A DNA stretch of 64,000 nucleotides from contig JAJUGJ010000001.1 of the NCBI GenBank assembly GCA_029268225.1, positions 186,001 through 250,000 of the forward strand. The letters run 5' to 3'. The position numbers and the translations under genes were made by a program. Shown here piece by piece: positions 1-8,828 of this stretch (the first letter of the stretch is position 1; the number at the start of each line of letters is the position of its first letter). Source of the stretch: Burkholderiales bacterium. Its GTDB lineage: Bacteria > Pseudomonadota > Gammaproteobacteria > Burkholderiales > Burkholderiaceae_C. A model generated the notes under the pieces. The model made no database searches. It was not told the DNA's origin and was given only the letters and a program-made list of their open reading frames with translations.

Positions 1-808
1 CCGCGAGCACCTTGGCGCCATAGCCACCATCGTGGGTCATGTTGGCCGCCCCCACGTAATGCTTCAAGCCCCCGGCCACACTGCCTGCACGGCGGATGCA
101 GTCCTTGAGCACCTGTACCCCCACACGCAGATTCGTCACGGGGTCGAAGGCCGCATTGCGCCCACCGAACACCTCATACTTTTCGCGATGGATGCCCGTC
201 ATCACCTGCATCAGGCCTTGCGCGCCCACATGGCTCTGCGCAAACGGGTTGAAACCCGACTCGATCGCCATGATCGCCAACACCAGCGTCGGCTCCACCC
301 CGGCGCGCTGACCCACGTCCCACGCCTCCTGCACCAGACGGCTGATGGGCTCCGGTGCCACGCTGTAGCGGCGCGCGATCCAGTAGGCCACGGCCGCCTG
401 CTGACGGCTCAACTCCGACGGATCGGTCGCCGTGGCACGCTGAATGGCCTCGGGCTCTGCCATCGCCAGGAGGACGTCCTGACTGGAAGCCTCGGCATCG
501 TCACTCGCCATGGCACGCGACGTGGCACGATCGGTCAACCACCCCAAGGTCTGGTGCTCAAGACGGTAACGCACATCCGGGCGACCGGCCAAAAAGACCA
601 CGCCCACCACGGCCACGAGGCCCAGCATCGCGAGCGCGTTGTGGCTCACGCGGCGCAGCCCCAGCAACACATCCTGCACAAACTGCGACATGGCCGCACG
701 CCACACCTGAGGGCGGACCGACGACGCCACCGCCGTCTGAGACACTTCCACTTCTTCAACCATCACGGCGGCCTCCAGGCCTGCCGTTGCACGTTCACAC
801 GCTGTCAT
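1..808 (-). CDS. Lytic transglycosylase, SLT domain (3' part cut by window edge)
   Basis: Cleaves glycan strands of peptidoglycan in the periplasm. It reads leftward from ATG at 808, with a GGAG ribosome site just upstream, and stays open to base 1, so the C-terminus is missing. About 55 N-terminal residues precede one membrane segment (roughly residues 40-58, LAMLGLVAVVGVVFLAG), so it is anchored rather than freely secreted. The SLT core follows, with the catalytic Glu in AIMAIESGFNP, then GAQGLMQVM and the HYVGAAN block. A strong sigma-70 promoter at 1065-1094 drives it through a leader of about 250 bases. The family is clear. The specific MltC/EmtA/Slt subtype is not. Confidence 0.85.
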   Translation of the reverse strand, partial: MTACERATAGLEAAVMVEEVEVSQTAVASSVRPQVWRAAMSQFVQDVLLGLRRVSHNALAMLGLVAVVGVVFLAGRPDVRYRLEHQTLGWLTDRATSRAMASDDAEASSQDVLLAMAEPEAIQRATATDPSELSRQQAAVAYWIARRYSVAPEPISRLVQEAWDVGQRAGVEPTLVLAIMAIESGFNPFAQSHVGAQGLMQVMTGIHREKYEVFGGRNAAFDPVTNLRVGVQVLKDCIRRAGSVAGGLKHYVGAANMTHDGGYGAKVLA

Positions 809-1064
809 GGTTCTCCTTTCTTCGCCGCCGCACTCACAGACGGCACGCCATCGACTTCGATCGCGCGCCGCGCAGGTGCGGCATTGATAATGACCCTGGC
901 AAAAAAGTGGCGGGACCGTGCAAGTCACTCACCACCGCGAACGGTCTGTCGCGTACATCAGCGAACAGACCCATGGGAAAACGCCAGGGCTGGCAGCGTT
1001 GCGCCGCGGTGTGCGGCGCAAGGGGAAACCCGGTAAAAATCGTGACCGGATCCAACAGGGGCGG

Positions 1065-1094
1065 ATTCTAGGCAAGCCTGTAATAACCAGTCAA
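1065..1094 (-). promoter_or_regulatory. Sigma-70 promoter for the leftward transglycosylase; long structured leader
   Basis: On the minus strand TTGACT (1094-1089) and TAGAAT (1070-1065) are separated by 18 bases. Transcription should begin near 1058, leaving about 250 untranslated bases before the ATG at 808. The leader contains a strong hairpin, TTGCGCCGC/GCGGCGCAA at 999-1021 with a 5-base loop. No other gene is visible in the 318-base gap between 808 and ubiD. Confidence 0.6.
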
Positions 1095-1096
1095 GC

Positions 1097-1116
1097 ATAA
1101 AGAACACACTCTTTAT
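1097..1116. promoter_or_regulatory. Inverted repeat just upstream of ubiD
   Basis: ATAAAGA (1097-1103) and TCTTTAT (1110-1116) form a 7-bp dyad with a 6-base spacer. It lies between the -35 of the leftward promoter and the ubiD start at 1127. It could be an operator acting on either gene, or an RNA hairpin. No binding protein can be named from the sequence. Confidence 0.35.
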
Positions 1117-1126
1117 TACAAAAATC

Positions 1127-2716
1127 ATGAAATATCGCGACTTGCGAGAATTTGTATCCGGCCTGGAACGCCAGGGAGAGCTCACCCGCATCAGCGAGCC
1201 CGTGTCCGTCCACCTGGAGATGACATCGGTGAGCGACCGCGTGCTGCGCGCCGGTGGCCCCGCCTTGTGGTTCGAGCACCCAACAGGACGGGGTGATGGC
1301 ACGACAAGCGCGCCACGCGCCTACGCCATCCCCGTGCTTGCCAACCTGTTCGGCACACCCAAACGCGTGGCCCTCGGCATGGGGGCCGACGACGTCAGCG
1401 AGTTGCGAGACATCGGTCGCGTGCTCGCCAGCCTGAAAGAGCCCGAACCACCCCGTGGCCTGAAGGATGCCGGCAAACTCATCCAGATGGCCAAGGCGCT
1501 GTGGGACATGAAGCCCAGCAGCGTGCGCAGCGCGCCGTGCCAAGCCGAGGTGCGCGAGGGCAGCGACATCGATTTGACCGAATTGCCCATCCAGCACTGC
1601 TGGCCCGAGGACGCCGCGCCGCTGCTCACCTGGGGCCTCGTCGTCACCCGCGGCCCCCAGAACGTGCCGAACCCGCGTCGGCGACAAAACCTGGGCATCT
1701 ACCGCCAGCAATTGATCGGCAAGAAGCAATTGATCATGCGGTGGCTGGCCCACCGCGGTGGCGCGCTCGACTTCCGCGAGTTCGCCCTGGCCAATCCTGG
1801 CCAGCCCTTCCCGATCGCCGTGGCACTGGGAGCCGACCCCGCCACCATCTTGGGTGCCGTCACCCCTGTGCCCGACTCGCTGAGTGAGTACCAGTTCGCC
1901 GGCCTGCTGCGCGGCAGCCGCACCGAGGTGGTCAACACGAAAGCGGGCGAAGGCGACCAGTACCTGCAGGTACCCGCCAGCGCCGAGTTCGTGCTCGAAG
2001 GCCACATCCCCACGGCCCCGACAGGCTACAAGGGCGTGAGTGAACATGGCGTGCCTTTGATGGAGCGCGGCGGCTACCTGCACGCGCTCGAAGGGCCGTT
2101 CGGCGACCACACCGGCTACTACAACGAGCAGGATTGGTTCCCCGTGTTCGAGGTCACGCGCCTTACGAACCGCCCGAACCCGGTTTACCACTCCACCTAC
2201 ACCGGCAAGCCGCCCGACGAGCCCGCGGTGTTGGGCGTCGCGCTCAACGAAGTCTTCGTGCCCATCCTGCAAAAGCAGTTTCCTGAGATCGTGGACTTCT
2301 ACCTGCCGCCCGAAGGCTGCAGCTACCGCATGGCCATCATCAGCATGAAGAAGGCCTACCCCGGCCACAGCAAGCGCCTGATGTTCGGCCTGTGGAGCTT
2401 CCTGCGTCAGTTCATGTACACCAAGTTCATCGTCATCGTCGACGACGACGTGAACATCCGCGACTGGCAGGAAGTGATCTGGGCCATCACCACCCGCATG
2501 GACCCGGTACGCGATACCACGCTGGTCGACAACACCCCCATCGACTACCTGGACTTCGCCTCACCCATCAGCGGTCTGGGCGGCAAGATGGGGCTGGATG
2601 CCACCAACAAATGGCCAGGGGAAACCAACCGCGAATGGGGCCGCACCATCACCATGCCCGAGGCGGTGACCCAGCGCACGGAGGACCTGGTCGCGCGCAT
2701 TCTGAAAGGCGCATGA
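1127..2716 (+). CDS. ubiD: 4-hydroxy-3-polyprenylbenzoate decarboxylase UbiD
   Basis: Decarboxylates the polyprenyl-hydroxybenzoate intermediate of ubiquinone synthesis using prenylated FMN supplied by UbiX (ubiX is at 52032 here). The 529-residue protein matches UbiD throughout: MKYRDLREF at the N-terminus, the cofactor-binding region [34 protein letters not shown]-like blocks, GDHTGYYNE and [18 protein letters not shown] near the end. It is longer than E. coli UbiD because of about 12 extra residues near position 54-65 and about 20 before EGPFGDHTG, from memory of the E. coli sequence. The ATG is fixed by family alignment, but there is no Shine-Dalgarno sequence before it, so initiation may be weak or leaderless. 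Confidence 0.95.
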   Translation: MKYRDLREFVSGLERQGELTRISEPVSVHLEMTSVSDRVLRAGGPALWFEHPTGRGDGTTSAPRAYAIPVLANLFGTPKRVALGMGADDVSELRDIGRVLASLKEPEPPRGLKDAGKLIQMAKALWDMKPSSVRSAPCQAEVREGSDIDLTELPIQHCWPEDAAPLLTWGLVVTRGPQNVPNPRRRQNLGIYRQQLIGKKQLIMRWLAHRGGALDFREFALANPGQPFPIAVALGADPATILGAVTPVPDSLSEYQFAGLLRGSRTEVVNTKAGEGDQYLQVPASAEFVLEGHIPTAPTGYKGVSEHGVPLMERGGYLHALEGPFGDHTGYYNEQDWFPVFEVTRLTNRPNPVYHSTYTGKPPDEPAVLGVALNEVFVPILQKQFPEIVDFYLPPEGCSYRMAIISMKKAYPGHSKRLMFGLWSFLRQFMYTKFIVIVDDDVNIRDWQEVIWAITTRMDPVRDTTLVDNTPIDYLDFASPISGLGGKMGLDATNKWPGETNREWGRTITMPEAVTQRTEDLVARILKGA

Positions 2717-2800
2717 ACCCCTGACGGGGCATAGACAAAACATATTGGCGTCGTCCACGCAGCTGGCTTAACCTGCAAGTGTCTGCACGGCAGGCAAACC

Positions 2801-2911
2801 ATCTAGACGCAGTCACTGCGTCTTGGGAAGCGGCAAACCTTCCTCTTTGCCCTTTCCAAGGACGGCCCTCGTGCCGCTCCCACCCCCGGCTTCGCCCGGG
2901 GGTTTCTGTTT
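2801..2911 (+). ncRNA. Candidate structured small RNA or ubiD 3' UTR
   Basis: In the 347-base gap between ubiD and msrA three helices follow each other and end in an intrinsic terminator. They are an 8-bp hairpin AGACGCAG/CTGCGTCT with a 3-base loop (2805-2823), a long-range helix GGG-A-AGCGGCA (2825-2835) with TGCCGCTCCC (2872-2881), and the terminator stem at 2883-2902. I recognise no known RNA family and no clear promoter of its own, so it may be processed from the ubiD transcript. Confidence 0.3.
2883..2907 (+). terminator. Intrinsic terminator downstream of ubiD
   Basis: CCCCCGG (2883-2889) pairs with CCGGGGG (2896-2902) around a CTTCGC loop, followed by TTTCTGTTT. It ends ubiD transcription or the candidate small RNA. 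Confidence 0.65.
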
Positions 2912-2933
2912 GTGTGCCATCTTTGTGTGCCAT
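2909..2933. repeat. Short tandem repeat, 12-base unit
   Basis: TTTGTGTGCCAT occurs at 2909-2920 and again at 2922-2933, a 13-base period, directly after the terminator. It is probably replication slippage. No function is apparent. Confidence 0.5.
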
Positions 2934-3063
2934 GTCTCCACGGCAACCTGGCTCATAAAGTACGGCTGACGTCAGGGGTTTCGTGAGGCAGCAGGCAGGC
3001 AAACGCGACAACGCATAGCCTTGTGTCACCGTAGATTGCTGCGCTTTGACCCCGACCCTTTTC

Positions 3064-3627
3064 ATGGCCAACACCACCTCCCCTCACCAGGATCACGAAG
3101 AAGCCACCCTGGCTGGCGGATGCTTTTGGTGCCTCGAAGCGATCTTCAATCAGCTGCAAGGCGTGATCGAGGCCGAATCCGGCTACAGCAATGGACACCA
3201 TCCTGCGCCCACCTATGAAGACGTGTGCACAGGCGAAACGGGGCATGCCGAAGTGGTGCGCATCCGCTTCGATCCACGCATCATCAGTTTCAAAGGCTTG
3301 CTGGAGGTGTTTTTCGCATGCCACGACCCCACCACACCGAATCGGCAGGGGCATGATGTGGGCACGCAATACCGTTCAGGCATTTACACCCACACGCCAC
3401 AGCAAGCCATCACAGCCCGGCAGATGATCGATGACTTGACGCAGCGCCAAGTCTTTGGCGCGCCCATCGTCACGGAACTGGCTCCCGTGTCCAATTACCA
3501 CGCCGCCGAGGCCTACCACCAGCGCTACGCGGAACATCACCCCTACCAGGGCTACTGCGCCTACGTGGTGGCCCCCAAACTGGCGCACTTTCGTCAGCAA
3601 TTCCAAAGCCAACTCAAGCCCGACTGA
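3064..3627 (+). CDS. msrA: Peptide methionine-(S)-S-oxide reductase MsrA
   Basis: Reduces the S-epimer of methionine sulfoxide in oxidised proteins. The family signature GCFWC is at residues 19-23 (catalytic Cys20), followed by GYSNGH, YEDVCTGETGHAE, FFACHDPTTPNRQGHDVGTQYRS and VSNYHAAEAYHQRY. At 187 residues it is close to the family length. I chose ATG 3064 over an in-frame TTG at 3046 because it leaves only a short tail before the conserved core. It is convergent with pdxH, with 43 bases between them and no clear terminator. Confidence 0.93.
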   Translation: MANTTSPHQDHEEATLAGGCFWCLEAIFNQLQGVIEAESGYSNGHHPAPTYEDVCTGETGHAEVVRIRFDPRIISFKGLLEVFFACHDPTTPNRQGHDVGTQYRSGIYTHTPQQAITARQMIDDLTQRQVFGAPIVTELAPVSNYHAAEAYHQRYAEHHPYQGYCAYVVAPKLAHFRQQFQSQLKPD

Positions 3628-3670
3628 ACATGCCGCCCGCCTTCGCAAGGCCGCACGCGTCGGGCTGGCA

Positions 3671-4321
3671 TCAAGGCGCCAGACGCTGAATCTGCCAACT
3701 GCCGTCAGCTTGCTTCACATACACGATGCGGTCGTGAAGCCGAGAGGGGCGGCCCTGCCAGAACTCCCAATACGCGGGGACCAGGCGATACCCCCCCCAA
3801 TGTGCAGGCCGGACAGGGTCCTGACCTTGTTGCGTCTGGATGGTGGCCCAGTTCGCCTCCAGATGTTCGCGCGACGGAATCACTTCGCTCTGTGGCGATG
3901 CCCAGGCACCGATGCGTGAACCCAGTGGTCGTGTTCGGTAATAGTCGTCTGACTCCGCCTCGGCAATCTGCTCGACGCGTCCCTCGATGCGCACAACGCG
4001 CTCCAGCTCCGGCCAAAAAAACTGCAGCGCGGCCTGAGGGTGCGCGGCCAACTCGCGGCCCTTGCGGCTTTGGTAGTTGGTGTACCAGACCAAACCGCGC
4101 TCATCCAGCCCCTTGAGCAGCACCACACGGGTTGACGGCCCGCCATCGGCGCCCACGGTCGCCAAGGTCATGGCGTTGGCTTCCAACGCCTTGGCATGCA
4201 CGGCTGCATCGAACCAATGCTGAAACTGCACCAAGGGATCCGGGCGGACATGGGTCTCATCCAACTCAGCCCGTTCGTAGCTCTTGCGCATTTGCGCCAG
4301 ATCGTGAGATGTCTTGTTCAT
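3671..4321 (-). CDS. pdxH: Pyridoxamine/pyridoxine 5'-phosphate oxidase PdxH
   Basis: FMN-dependent oxidase that makes pyridoxal 5'-phosphate, the cofactor used by BioA and BioF elsewhere in the window. Its 216 residues carry the expected blocks: an N-terminal [12 protein letters not shown] segment, FMN contacts STRVVLLKG and [27 protein letters not shown], and the C-terminal signature [17 protein letters not shown] with RLHDR that binds substrate phosphate and FMN. It reads leftward and is divergent from the MobA-like gene. The 140-base gap should hold both promoters, but I could not assign them. Confidence 0.95.
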   Translation of the reverse strand: MNKTSHDLAQMRKSYERAELDETHVRPDPLVQFQHWFDAAVHAKALEANAMTLATVGADGGPSTRVVLLKGLDERGLVWYTNYQSRKGRELAAHPQAALQFFWPELERVVRIEGRVEQIAEAESDDYYRTRPLGSRIGAWASPQSEVIPSREHLEANWATIQTQQGQDPVRPAHWGGYRLVPAYWEFWQGRPSRLHDRIVYVKQADGSWQIQRLAP

Positions 4322-4462
4322 GTCATTCAGTATCCGTCAAACCTTGCAAGGGGTGACATGACCCGCGTCAATCCGTCTCAGGGGTATGCACTTAAGTAAA
4401 GGCTCGGTGGTGCAACGCAACAAAACGGATCAAAGTGAACTGCCGAGACCGTGAGCCGCACC

Positions 4463-5110
4463 ATGTCCGAACCGCCTACCCTCATCATTCTGGCCGAATC
4501 AGAAGGCCAACCCAGGATGGCCGTTCCGCACGCCCAGCTCGATGCTTTGGATGCAGCCCCGCTCGACCACCTCAACAGCCTGCACCACACCATCCGCAAG
4601 GGACTTGCCAGTGGCCTGCAGGTCCTGCTGGTGGCCCCTCCCATGGTCGCAGCTCAGGCCCATCACCTGCTGCCACCGGATCGCGTGATCTTGCTGCCCG
4701 ACGCGCCCCCAGATCAGCCACCGGGCCACAGCGATCAAATGACACTGGGTGTGGCCATTGCCGTCATTGCCAGCGCCAGATCGCCCGGTTGGTTGCTGTT
4801 GCCAGGCGACATGCCCTTGCTGCAGTCAGACACCTTGAAGGCCATGGGGGAAGCCGTCACCCGCGATCCGCTGGTCTTCCCTGAATACCGCCATCGCCGC
4901 GGACACCCCATTGGCTTTTCCGCCGAGTTCTATTCCGAGCTCATCCGACTCCAACGCGAACGCGATTTACAGCGACTGCTGGCCAAGTACCCAGCACGGG
5001 GCGTCGAAGTCGATGATGTGGGCATCCTCATGACACAAGACACCGTCAGCCCCTTGGCCCTCATGCGAACGGTTCTGCAAGGGCACGCGGGGCTGCGGGC
5101 CCAGCGCTGA
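4463..5110 (+). CDS. MobA/MocA-like nucleotidyltransferase with a degenerate nucleotide-binding motif
   Basis: Resembles the molybdenum-cofactor nucleotidyltransferase family that transfers a nucleotide to molybdopterin. The fold markers are visible: LIILA at the start, LLLPGDMPLL (the metal-binding DMP block) and RRGHPIGFSAEFYSEL, followed by a C-terminal region like MocA. The usual glycine-rich loop after LILA (LAGGxGxRMG in the family) reads ESEGQPRM, so nucleotide binding may be lost or altered. ATG 4463 is preferred; an in-frame GTG at 4451 is possible. No molybdenum enzyme gene is nearby. The family call is good, but the substrate is unknown. Confidence 0.7.
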   Translation: MSEPPTLIILAESEGQPRMAVPHAQLDALDAAPLDHLNSLHHTIRKGLASGLQVLLVAPPMVAAQAHHLLPPDRVILLPDAPPDQPPGHSDQMTLGVAIAVIASARSPGWLLLPGDMPLLQSDTLKAMGEAVTRDPLVFPEYRHRRGHPIGFSAEFYSELIRLQRERDLQRLLAKYPARGVEVDDVGILMTQDTVSPLALMRTVLQGHAGLRAQR

Positions 5111-5246
5111 GTCGCAGCGCTGACGCCTTCTCACCCCGGGTTGGTTAACCCTGAGCGGCCAGCCACCGATCGAATCAAGGCTTACCCTTAACTGAGTCAG
5201 CTAATGCGCCCCCTCCCCCTCACTCATGGGGACCTCGTGGACAGGC

Positions 5247-5267
5247 GGTTCAAGAACAATTTGAACC
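5247..5267. promoter_or_regulatory. Inverted repeat upstream of the exported-protein gene
   Basis: GGTTCAA (5247-5253) and TTGAACC (5261-5267) form a perfect 7-bp dyad with a 7-base spacer, about 55 bases before the ATG at 5322. It may be an operator or a 5' UTR hairpin. The rest of the 211-base gap shows nothing clear. Confidence 0.35.
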
Positions 5268-5321
5268 ATGGACACAGCGTCAAACGCGGTCCGTAACCCT
5301 AAACACCCACAGGAGTTCCAC

Positions 5322-5999
5322 ATGACCTTCGCAACCGTCCGCTCCGTCTCCATTGCCGCCGCTGTCGCCCTGTCCGCCTTCTCTGCACAGGCCCTGACCA
5401 TCCCGACGAACAGCCTGCAAGCCGACTCCTTCCAAGTCTTCTCTGACGCCGCCCTGGAGTCGTACGCTCTGTTTGACGTTGGCATCAAGGCCCTCGGCAA
5501 CGCCACCCCTGTCGCCGGCACCACCAACACCTTCAGCCTGCCCGTCACCAGCATCTCCATCGCCCTGAGCGGTGGCATCAAGATCGAAAACGGCAAGGCC
5601 ACCGGTTCCGCCCTGGAAATCTCACGCCTCGACGCCAAGACAGGCAACAAGCGCGGTCTGACCATCGCCAACTTCACCATCGACTTCGCCAAAAATCAAG
5701 TGTTGGCCGACACGACCGTGATCGGCGGTGCCACCCAACCGCAAGCTCCCGTCTACAACTTCACCAAGACCCAAGAACTGGCTCTGAAGTACAAGTTCCC
5801 CCTGAGCATCAGCCTGAAGGAGCAACTGGGCGACCTGCGTCTGGTGGATGTGAACGGCACGGCTGACGCATTGGGCATCCCCCGCGCTCTGGCCAACATC
5901 GTGATCCCCGAAATCGACTTCGGTGTCATCAACATCGACATCGGTGTGGCCTTCCGCTCCAAGCCTGTTTCGACCAAGCCCTACGTGCCCGCTCTGTAA
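5322..5999 (+). CDS. Exported protein related to the neighbouring PEP-CTERM protein, without the sorting tail
   Basis: A 225-residue secreted protein of unknown function. The start is set by AGGAG at 5311-5315. A signal peptide ends around SAFSAQA (residues 17-23). The mature part is Ser/Thr/Ala-rich and predicted to be mostly beta. The segment GLTIANFTIDFAKNQVLADT resembles GTISVTNLRIDMVNKNIYAD of the PEP-CTERM protein at 7824-8627. Both place it midway and follow it with an isoleucine/leucine-rich C-terminal region, so I infer distant homology. This copy lacks a PEP motif, terminal helix and basic tail, so it should be released rather than sorted. A strong terminator follows. Confidence 0.75.
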   Translation: MTFATVRSVSIAAAVALSAFSAQALTIPTNSLQADSFQVFSDAALESYALFDVGIKALGNATPVAGTTNTFSLPVTSISIALSGGIKIENGKATGSALEISRLDAKTGNKRGLTIANFTIDFAKNQVLADTTVIGGATQPQAPVYNFTKTQELALKYKFPLSISLKEQLGDLRLVDVNGTADALGIPRALANIVIPEIDFGVINIDIGVAFRSKPVSTKPYVPAL

Positions 6000-6063
6000 T
6001 GGCATCTGCTCGGTAGCAGCATTCAATTTGCTGCCACCGACTCGCAGAAAGCGCCTCTTCCAA

Positions 6064-6089
6064 ACGCCCGACTTCCGTCGGGCGTTTTT
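6064..6089 (+). terminator. Intrinsic terminator after the exported protein gene
   Basis: ACGCCCGAC (6064-6072) pairs with GTCGGGCGT (6077-6085), loop TTCC, followed by a run of five T. It lies in the 403-base convergent gap 6000-6402, in which I see no gene. Confidence 0.9.
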
Positions 6090-6356
6090 CATTTGTGCTT
6101 ACAGTTACAGCATCCCCCAGCCACCCGAAACAGGCCCTGACTGGCGCCCCGCCTGACCTCAGTTGCACGAGATCGGTACGACCAGCGCACACCCAGCACC
6201 CATCGCTAGAAACATCAGGCATCCGAACATACGGCAGCACCATCGACAACCCTACACCCGTGACCGCCTCAGCTGCGCTGAACTTGCGCACAGACTGCCT
6301 TGAACATCGCCGCGCCATCAAGCTCCCAGCTCAAACGAACCATCGCCGAAAAGACA

Positions 6357-6377
6357 AAAGGGGCCAGAGGCCCCTTT
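6357..6377 (-). terminator. Intrinsic terminator for the OmpW-like gene (bidirectional)
   Basis: AAAGGGGCC (6357-6365) and GGCCCCTTT (6369-6377) form a 9-bp stem with a 3-base loop. On the minus strand the stem is followed by TTTTGTCTTTT, the expected tail for the leftward OmpW-like gene. Confidence 0.85.
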
Positions 6378-6402
6378 CTGATTTCGAGCAAGCATCCGAT
6401 GG

Positions 6403-7704
6403 TCAGAAATTCTTCCCAATCGACAACATGAACAAGGTGTTGTCCAAAGTGCTCTTTTGCTTTCTGACGAACGTTCCCAAACTTCCGTCCCCCTCACCCT
6501 GACTTTGCTTGTACGCAGCCAAGTCACGCATCAATTCGGTGGTGAAGCCATTGGGCATGAAGTTCACGACAGCGGACGCATCACCCGTTTTGACACGGTA
6601 GGCATTTGTCGCATTGTTGTTGGCCGTGGTGCGCAGGCTTTCACCCTGCTCGATCGCTGCACCCGTTGTCTCCTTGTAGTCAAGCAATGCGGGATCGCCC
6701 GTGCGGAACTGGGTGTCGCGCGACACCAAGGTCGCCTCGGTGGAGAACTTGATGCGCCCGACAGAAAGGGACACCTTCCAACCAGACAAGTCTCCGCTTT
6801 CCAAACCAACAAACGGACCCACGCCAAATGCATTCTTGATCGAAACTGACGTCTTCCCCGTACCGCCGTTGTACTGATCGAAGTATGACGTTGTCTTCGT
6901 GTCAAAGAAAATGGTGTACATCGCACCCACACCGACATAGGGTCTGGCCCACCAGGAGCGATCCCCGAAGTAGTAGCCAAACTTCACAATGGGCGGCAGC
7001 ATTTTGGTTTTGATGATGTCACGGCCAGCCAATTGATTCGGCGCCCCTGCATCATTCGTTCCAGCGCCCTGAATGGTGGCCCGGACCGGCGCACCAAGCA
7101 CCAACGCCTCAACCGCCCAGTTGTGTGCGTCGTTCAAGTAGTACCCCACACTCATGGCCACGGTACTCGACGGATTACCTGCTTTCGCGCGAATGCCCTG
7201 AGGGGTTGTCAAATACCCTGCGCCGGACTCAAAACCATAATCCTCGACCAGCGCAGCGTCCAGCAAACCGATACCCGTCAAACCAGGCGCACCTGGTTCA
7301 CCGTAGTACTTGATCTTGTAGTAATCGATGAAATCCTGCTCGGTTTGCAGAGCGTTTCTCACATTGACCGCGGCAGCTCCGCCACCGGTCAGGTTCACGG
7401 GATTGGTCGAAAGACGCGCATCCACCCCTGTGCGAGCCAGCAAATCCTCGGCCAACTGATCCTTCATGTCGATCAAATCGGAAATGCGCACGATCTCCGG
7501 CGTCAGATCTCGCGGTTGCTCTGATTTGGTTTTGGTTTTGGTGCTGATCACACTCAAATTCCAGAACATGCGATCCCGAACACCCTTGCTCATGCTGAGT
7601 GCCAAGCTGTCTTCAACGGAAGGACCAGCCGAAGCGGGCAGCGCTGCCACAGCAAACAGAGCACCCACAGCCAGGGAAAAGCGACTACGCACGGGATTGA
7701 ACAT
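6403..7704 (-). CDS. OmpW-family outer-membrane protein, oversized
   Basis: A beta-barrel of the OmpW family. Start ATG 7704 has GGAG 5 bases upstream and opens a signal peptide ending ALPASA. The barrel part carries family-like blocks: VGYYLNDAHNWAVEAL, MLPPIVKFGYYFG, RPYVGVGAMYTIFFD and GPFVGLESGDLSGWKVSLSVG. It ends in Phe (SIGKNF), as outer-membrane porins usually do. At 433 residues it is about twice the length of E. coli OmpW. The extra sequence lies in about 140 residues before the first recognisable strands and about 100 near the C-terminus. It sits between two related exported proteins. Ligand unknown. Confidence 0.75.
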   Translation of the reverse strand: MFNPVRSRFSLAVGALFAVAALPASAGPSVEDSLALSMSKGVRDRMFWNLSVISTKTKTKSEQPRDLTPEIVRISDLIDMKDQLAEDLLARTGVDARLSTNPVNLTGGGAAAVNVRNALQTEQDFIDYYKIKYYGEPGAPGLTGIGLLDAALVEDYGFESGAGYLTTPQGIRAKAGNPSSTVAMSVGYYLNDAHNWAVEALVLGAPVRATIQGAGTNDAGAPNQLAGRDIIKTKMLPPIVKFGYYFGDRSWWARPYVGVGAMYTIFFDTKTTSYFDQYNGGTGKTSVSIKNAFGVGPFVGLESGDLSGWKVSLSVGRIKFSTEATLVSRDTQFRTGDPALLDYKETTGAAIEQGESLRTTANNNATNAYRVKTGDASAVVNFMPNGFTTELMRDLAAYKQSQGEGDGSLGTFVRKQKSTLDNTLFMLSIGKNF

Positions 7705-7747
7705 GAAAACTCCGGAAGAAGTGCCGACAAGAAACCAATCAAGACAA

Positions 7748-7777
7748 AAGCCGCCCAGCAATTGCACTGAGCGGCTT
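7748..7777 (-). terminator. Intrinsic terminator after the PEP-CTERM gene
   Basis: AAGCCGC and GCGGCTT arms (7748-7754, 7771-7777) enclose a smaller CAG/CTG stem. On the minus strand they are followed by TTGTCTT. The element separates the PEP-CTERM gene from the OmpW-like gene, which reads the same way. Confidence 0.75.
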
Positions 7778-7823
7778 CAGATAGCGCCCCACACGAGGCG
7801 GGGACGCAGCGATCGCGCAGCGA

Positions 7824-8627
7824 TTACTTGGCAGCGCGACGGCGGGCAGCGAAGCCGATACCGACCAGACCCAGGCCCATCAGAGCGTAGGTGGAGGGCT
7901 CAGGAACAGCCACCACATTCAGTGTCGAAGTCAGGGTACCGAAGTCCGTCGAAGCACCTTGCAACGCAATCAGACCGATCGAGTACAGACCCAAACCATT
8001 CTTAAGGTGATTGAAGCCCTCGGTGGTCAGAGACAGGCCCGACAAAACCGTTTCAGCAGACACTTCTTGACCAATGGTGGTTGCCACCTCGCCCAGAGCG
8101 GCGGGACCAGTGACATCACTGAAAGTCCAAGCCAGCACATTCGAAGCGTTAACGTTGACCGTTGCACCAGTGCTGTTCTTGCCTGCGCCCACAAAGTCGG
8201 CGTAAATATTCTTGTTGACCATGTCGATGCGCAGGTTGGTCACGCTGATGGTGCCACCGTAGGACACGCCCTTCACGGCACCAGCAATCTGGGTCGCGCC
8301 GCCCACGCTTTGAGCTTGCTGAACGAGACCAGTGCCGCTATCGCCAATCGTGATGCTGCTCACGTTAGCAGTCACGCCCACAGCGGTGTACTCGCCAGGA
8401 TCACCAACGATGTTCGATTGAGCACCACCAGCAGCCACCACTTGAACACCGCCAGTGTTCAGCGCGTCGATCAGGGTTTGGCTGAAGGTCAGAGTGCCGC
8501 CACCGGAAACGAAGGCAAAGCCGTTTGCGCCAGGGCCTTCAGCGACCAACGTTGCGCTGGCAGCATTAGCTGCACCAGCAGCAACGAAAGCAGTAGCAAC
8601 AACGATGCTCTTGAATGCAAATTTCAT
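7824..8627 (-). CDS. PEP-CTERM sorting-domain protein
   Basis: An exported protein destined for the exosortase pathway, which cleaves such tails at the inner membrane in many exopolysaccharide-producing Gram-negatives. ATG 8627 has GGAG six bases upstream. A signal peptide ends GAANA near residue 23. The mature domain is Gly/Thr/Val/Asn-rich without cysteines. The C-terminus is a textbook tripartite signal: VPEPSTYALMGLG, a hydrophobic helix, then AARRRAAK. No exosortase (EpsH) or exopolysaccharide gene is in the window, so those must lie elsewhere. It shares a central segment with the exported protein at 5322-5999. Confidence 0.9.
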   Translation of the reverse strand: MKFAFKSIVVATAFVAAGAANAASATLVAEGPGANGFAFVSGGGTLTFSQTLIDALNTGGVQVVAAGGAQSNIVGDPGEYTAVGVTANVSSITIGDSGTGLVQQAQSVGGATQIAGAVKGVSYGGTISVTNLRIDMVNKNIYADFVGAGKNSTGATVNVNASNVLAWTFSDVTGPAALGEVATTIGQEVSAETVLSGLSLTTEGFNHLKNGLGLYSIGLIALQGASTDFGTLTSTLNVVAVPEPSTYALMGLGLVGIGFAARRRAAK

Positions 8628-8828
8628 GTCTATCTCCACTTGAAACAAAGCGGCCCTTTGAAACTTCTCTGCTTCTGTCAGAAGGCATCCGCGTATTCCT
8701 TCGACCGGCCCAGACTTGTGTGTGTCTGTTGGGTCTCAGATTAACGACGTGCCACATTTCGAACAACGGCCGACTCCCCCTGAACGCGTGCTTATCGCCT
8801 CAGGAAACCACCAGTGGAGCCCAAAATC

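Noticed and set aside
834-1055. 73-residue minus-strand frame upstream of the left transglycosylase
   Set aside because: It lies in the structured leader, has no ribosome site and shows no family resemblance.
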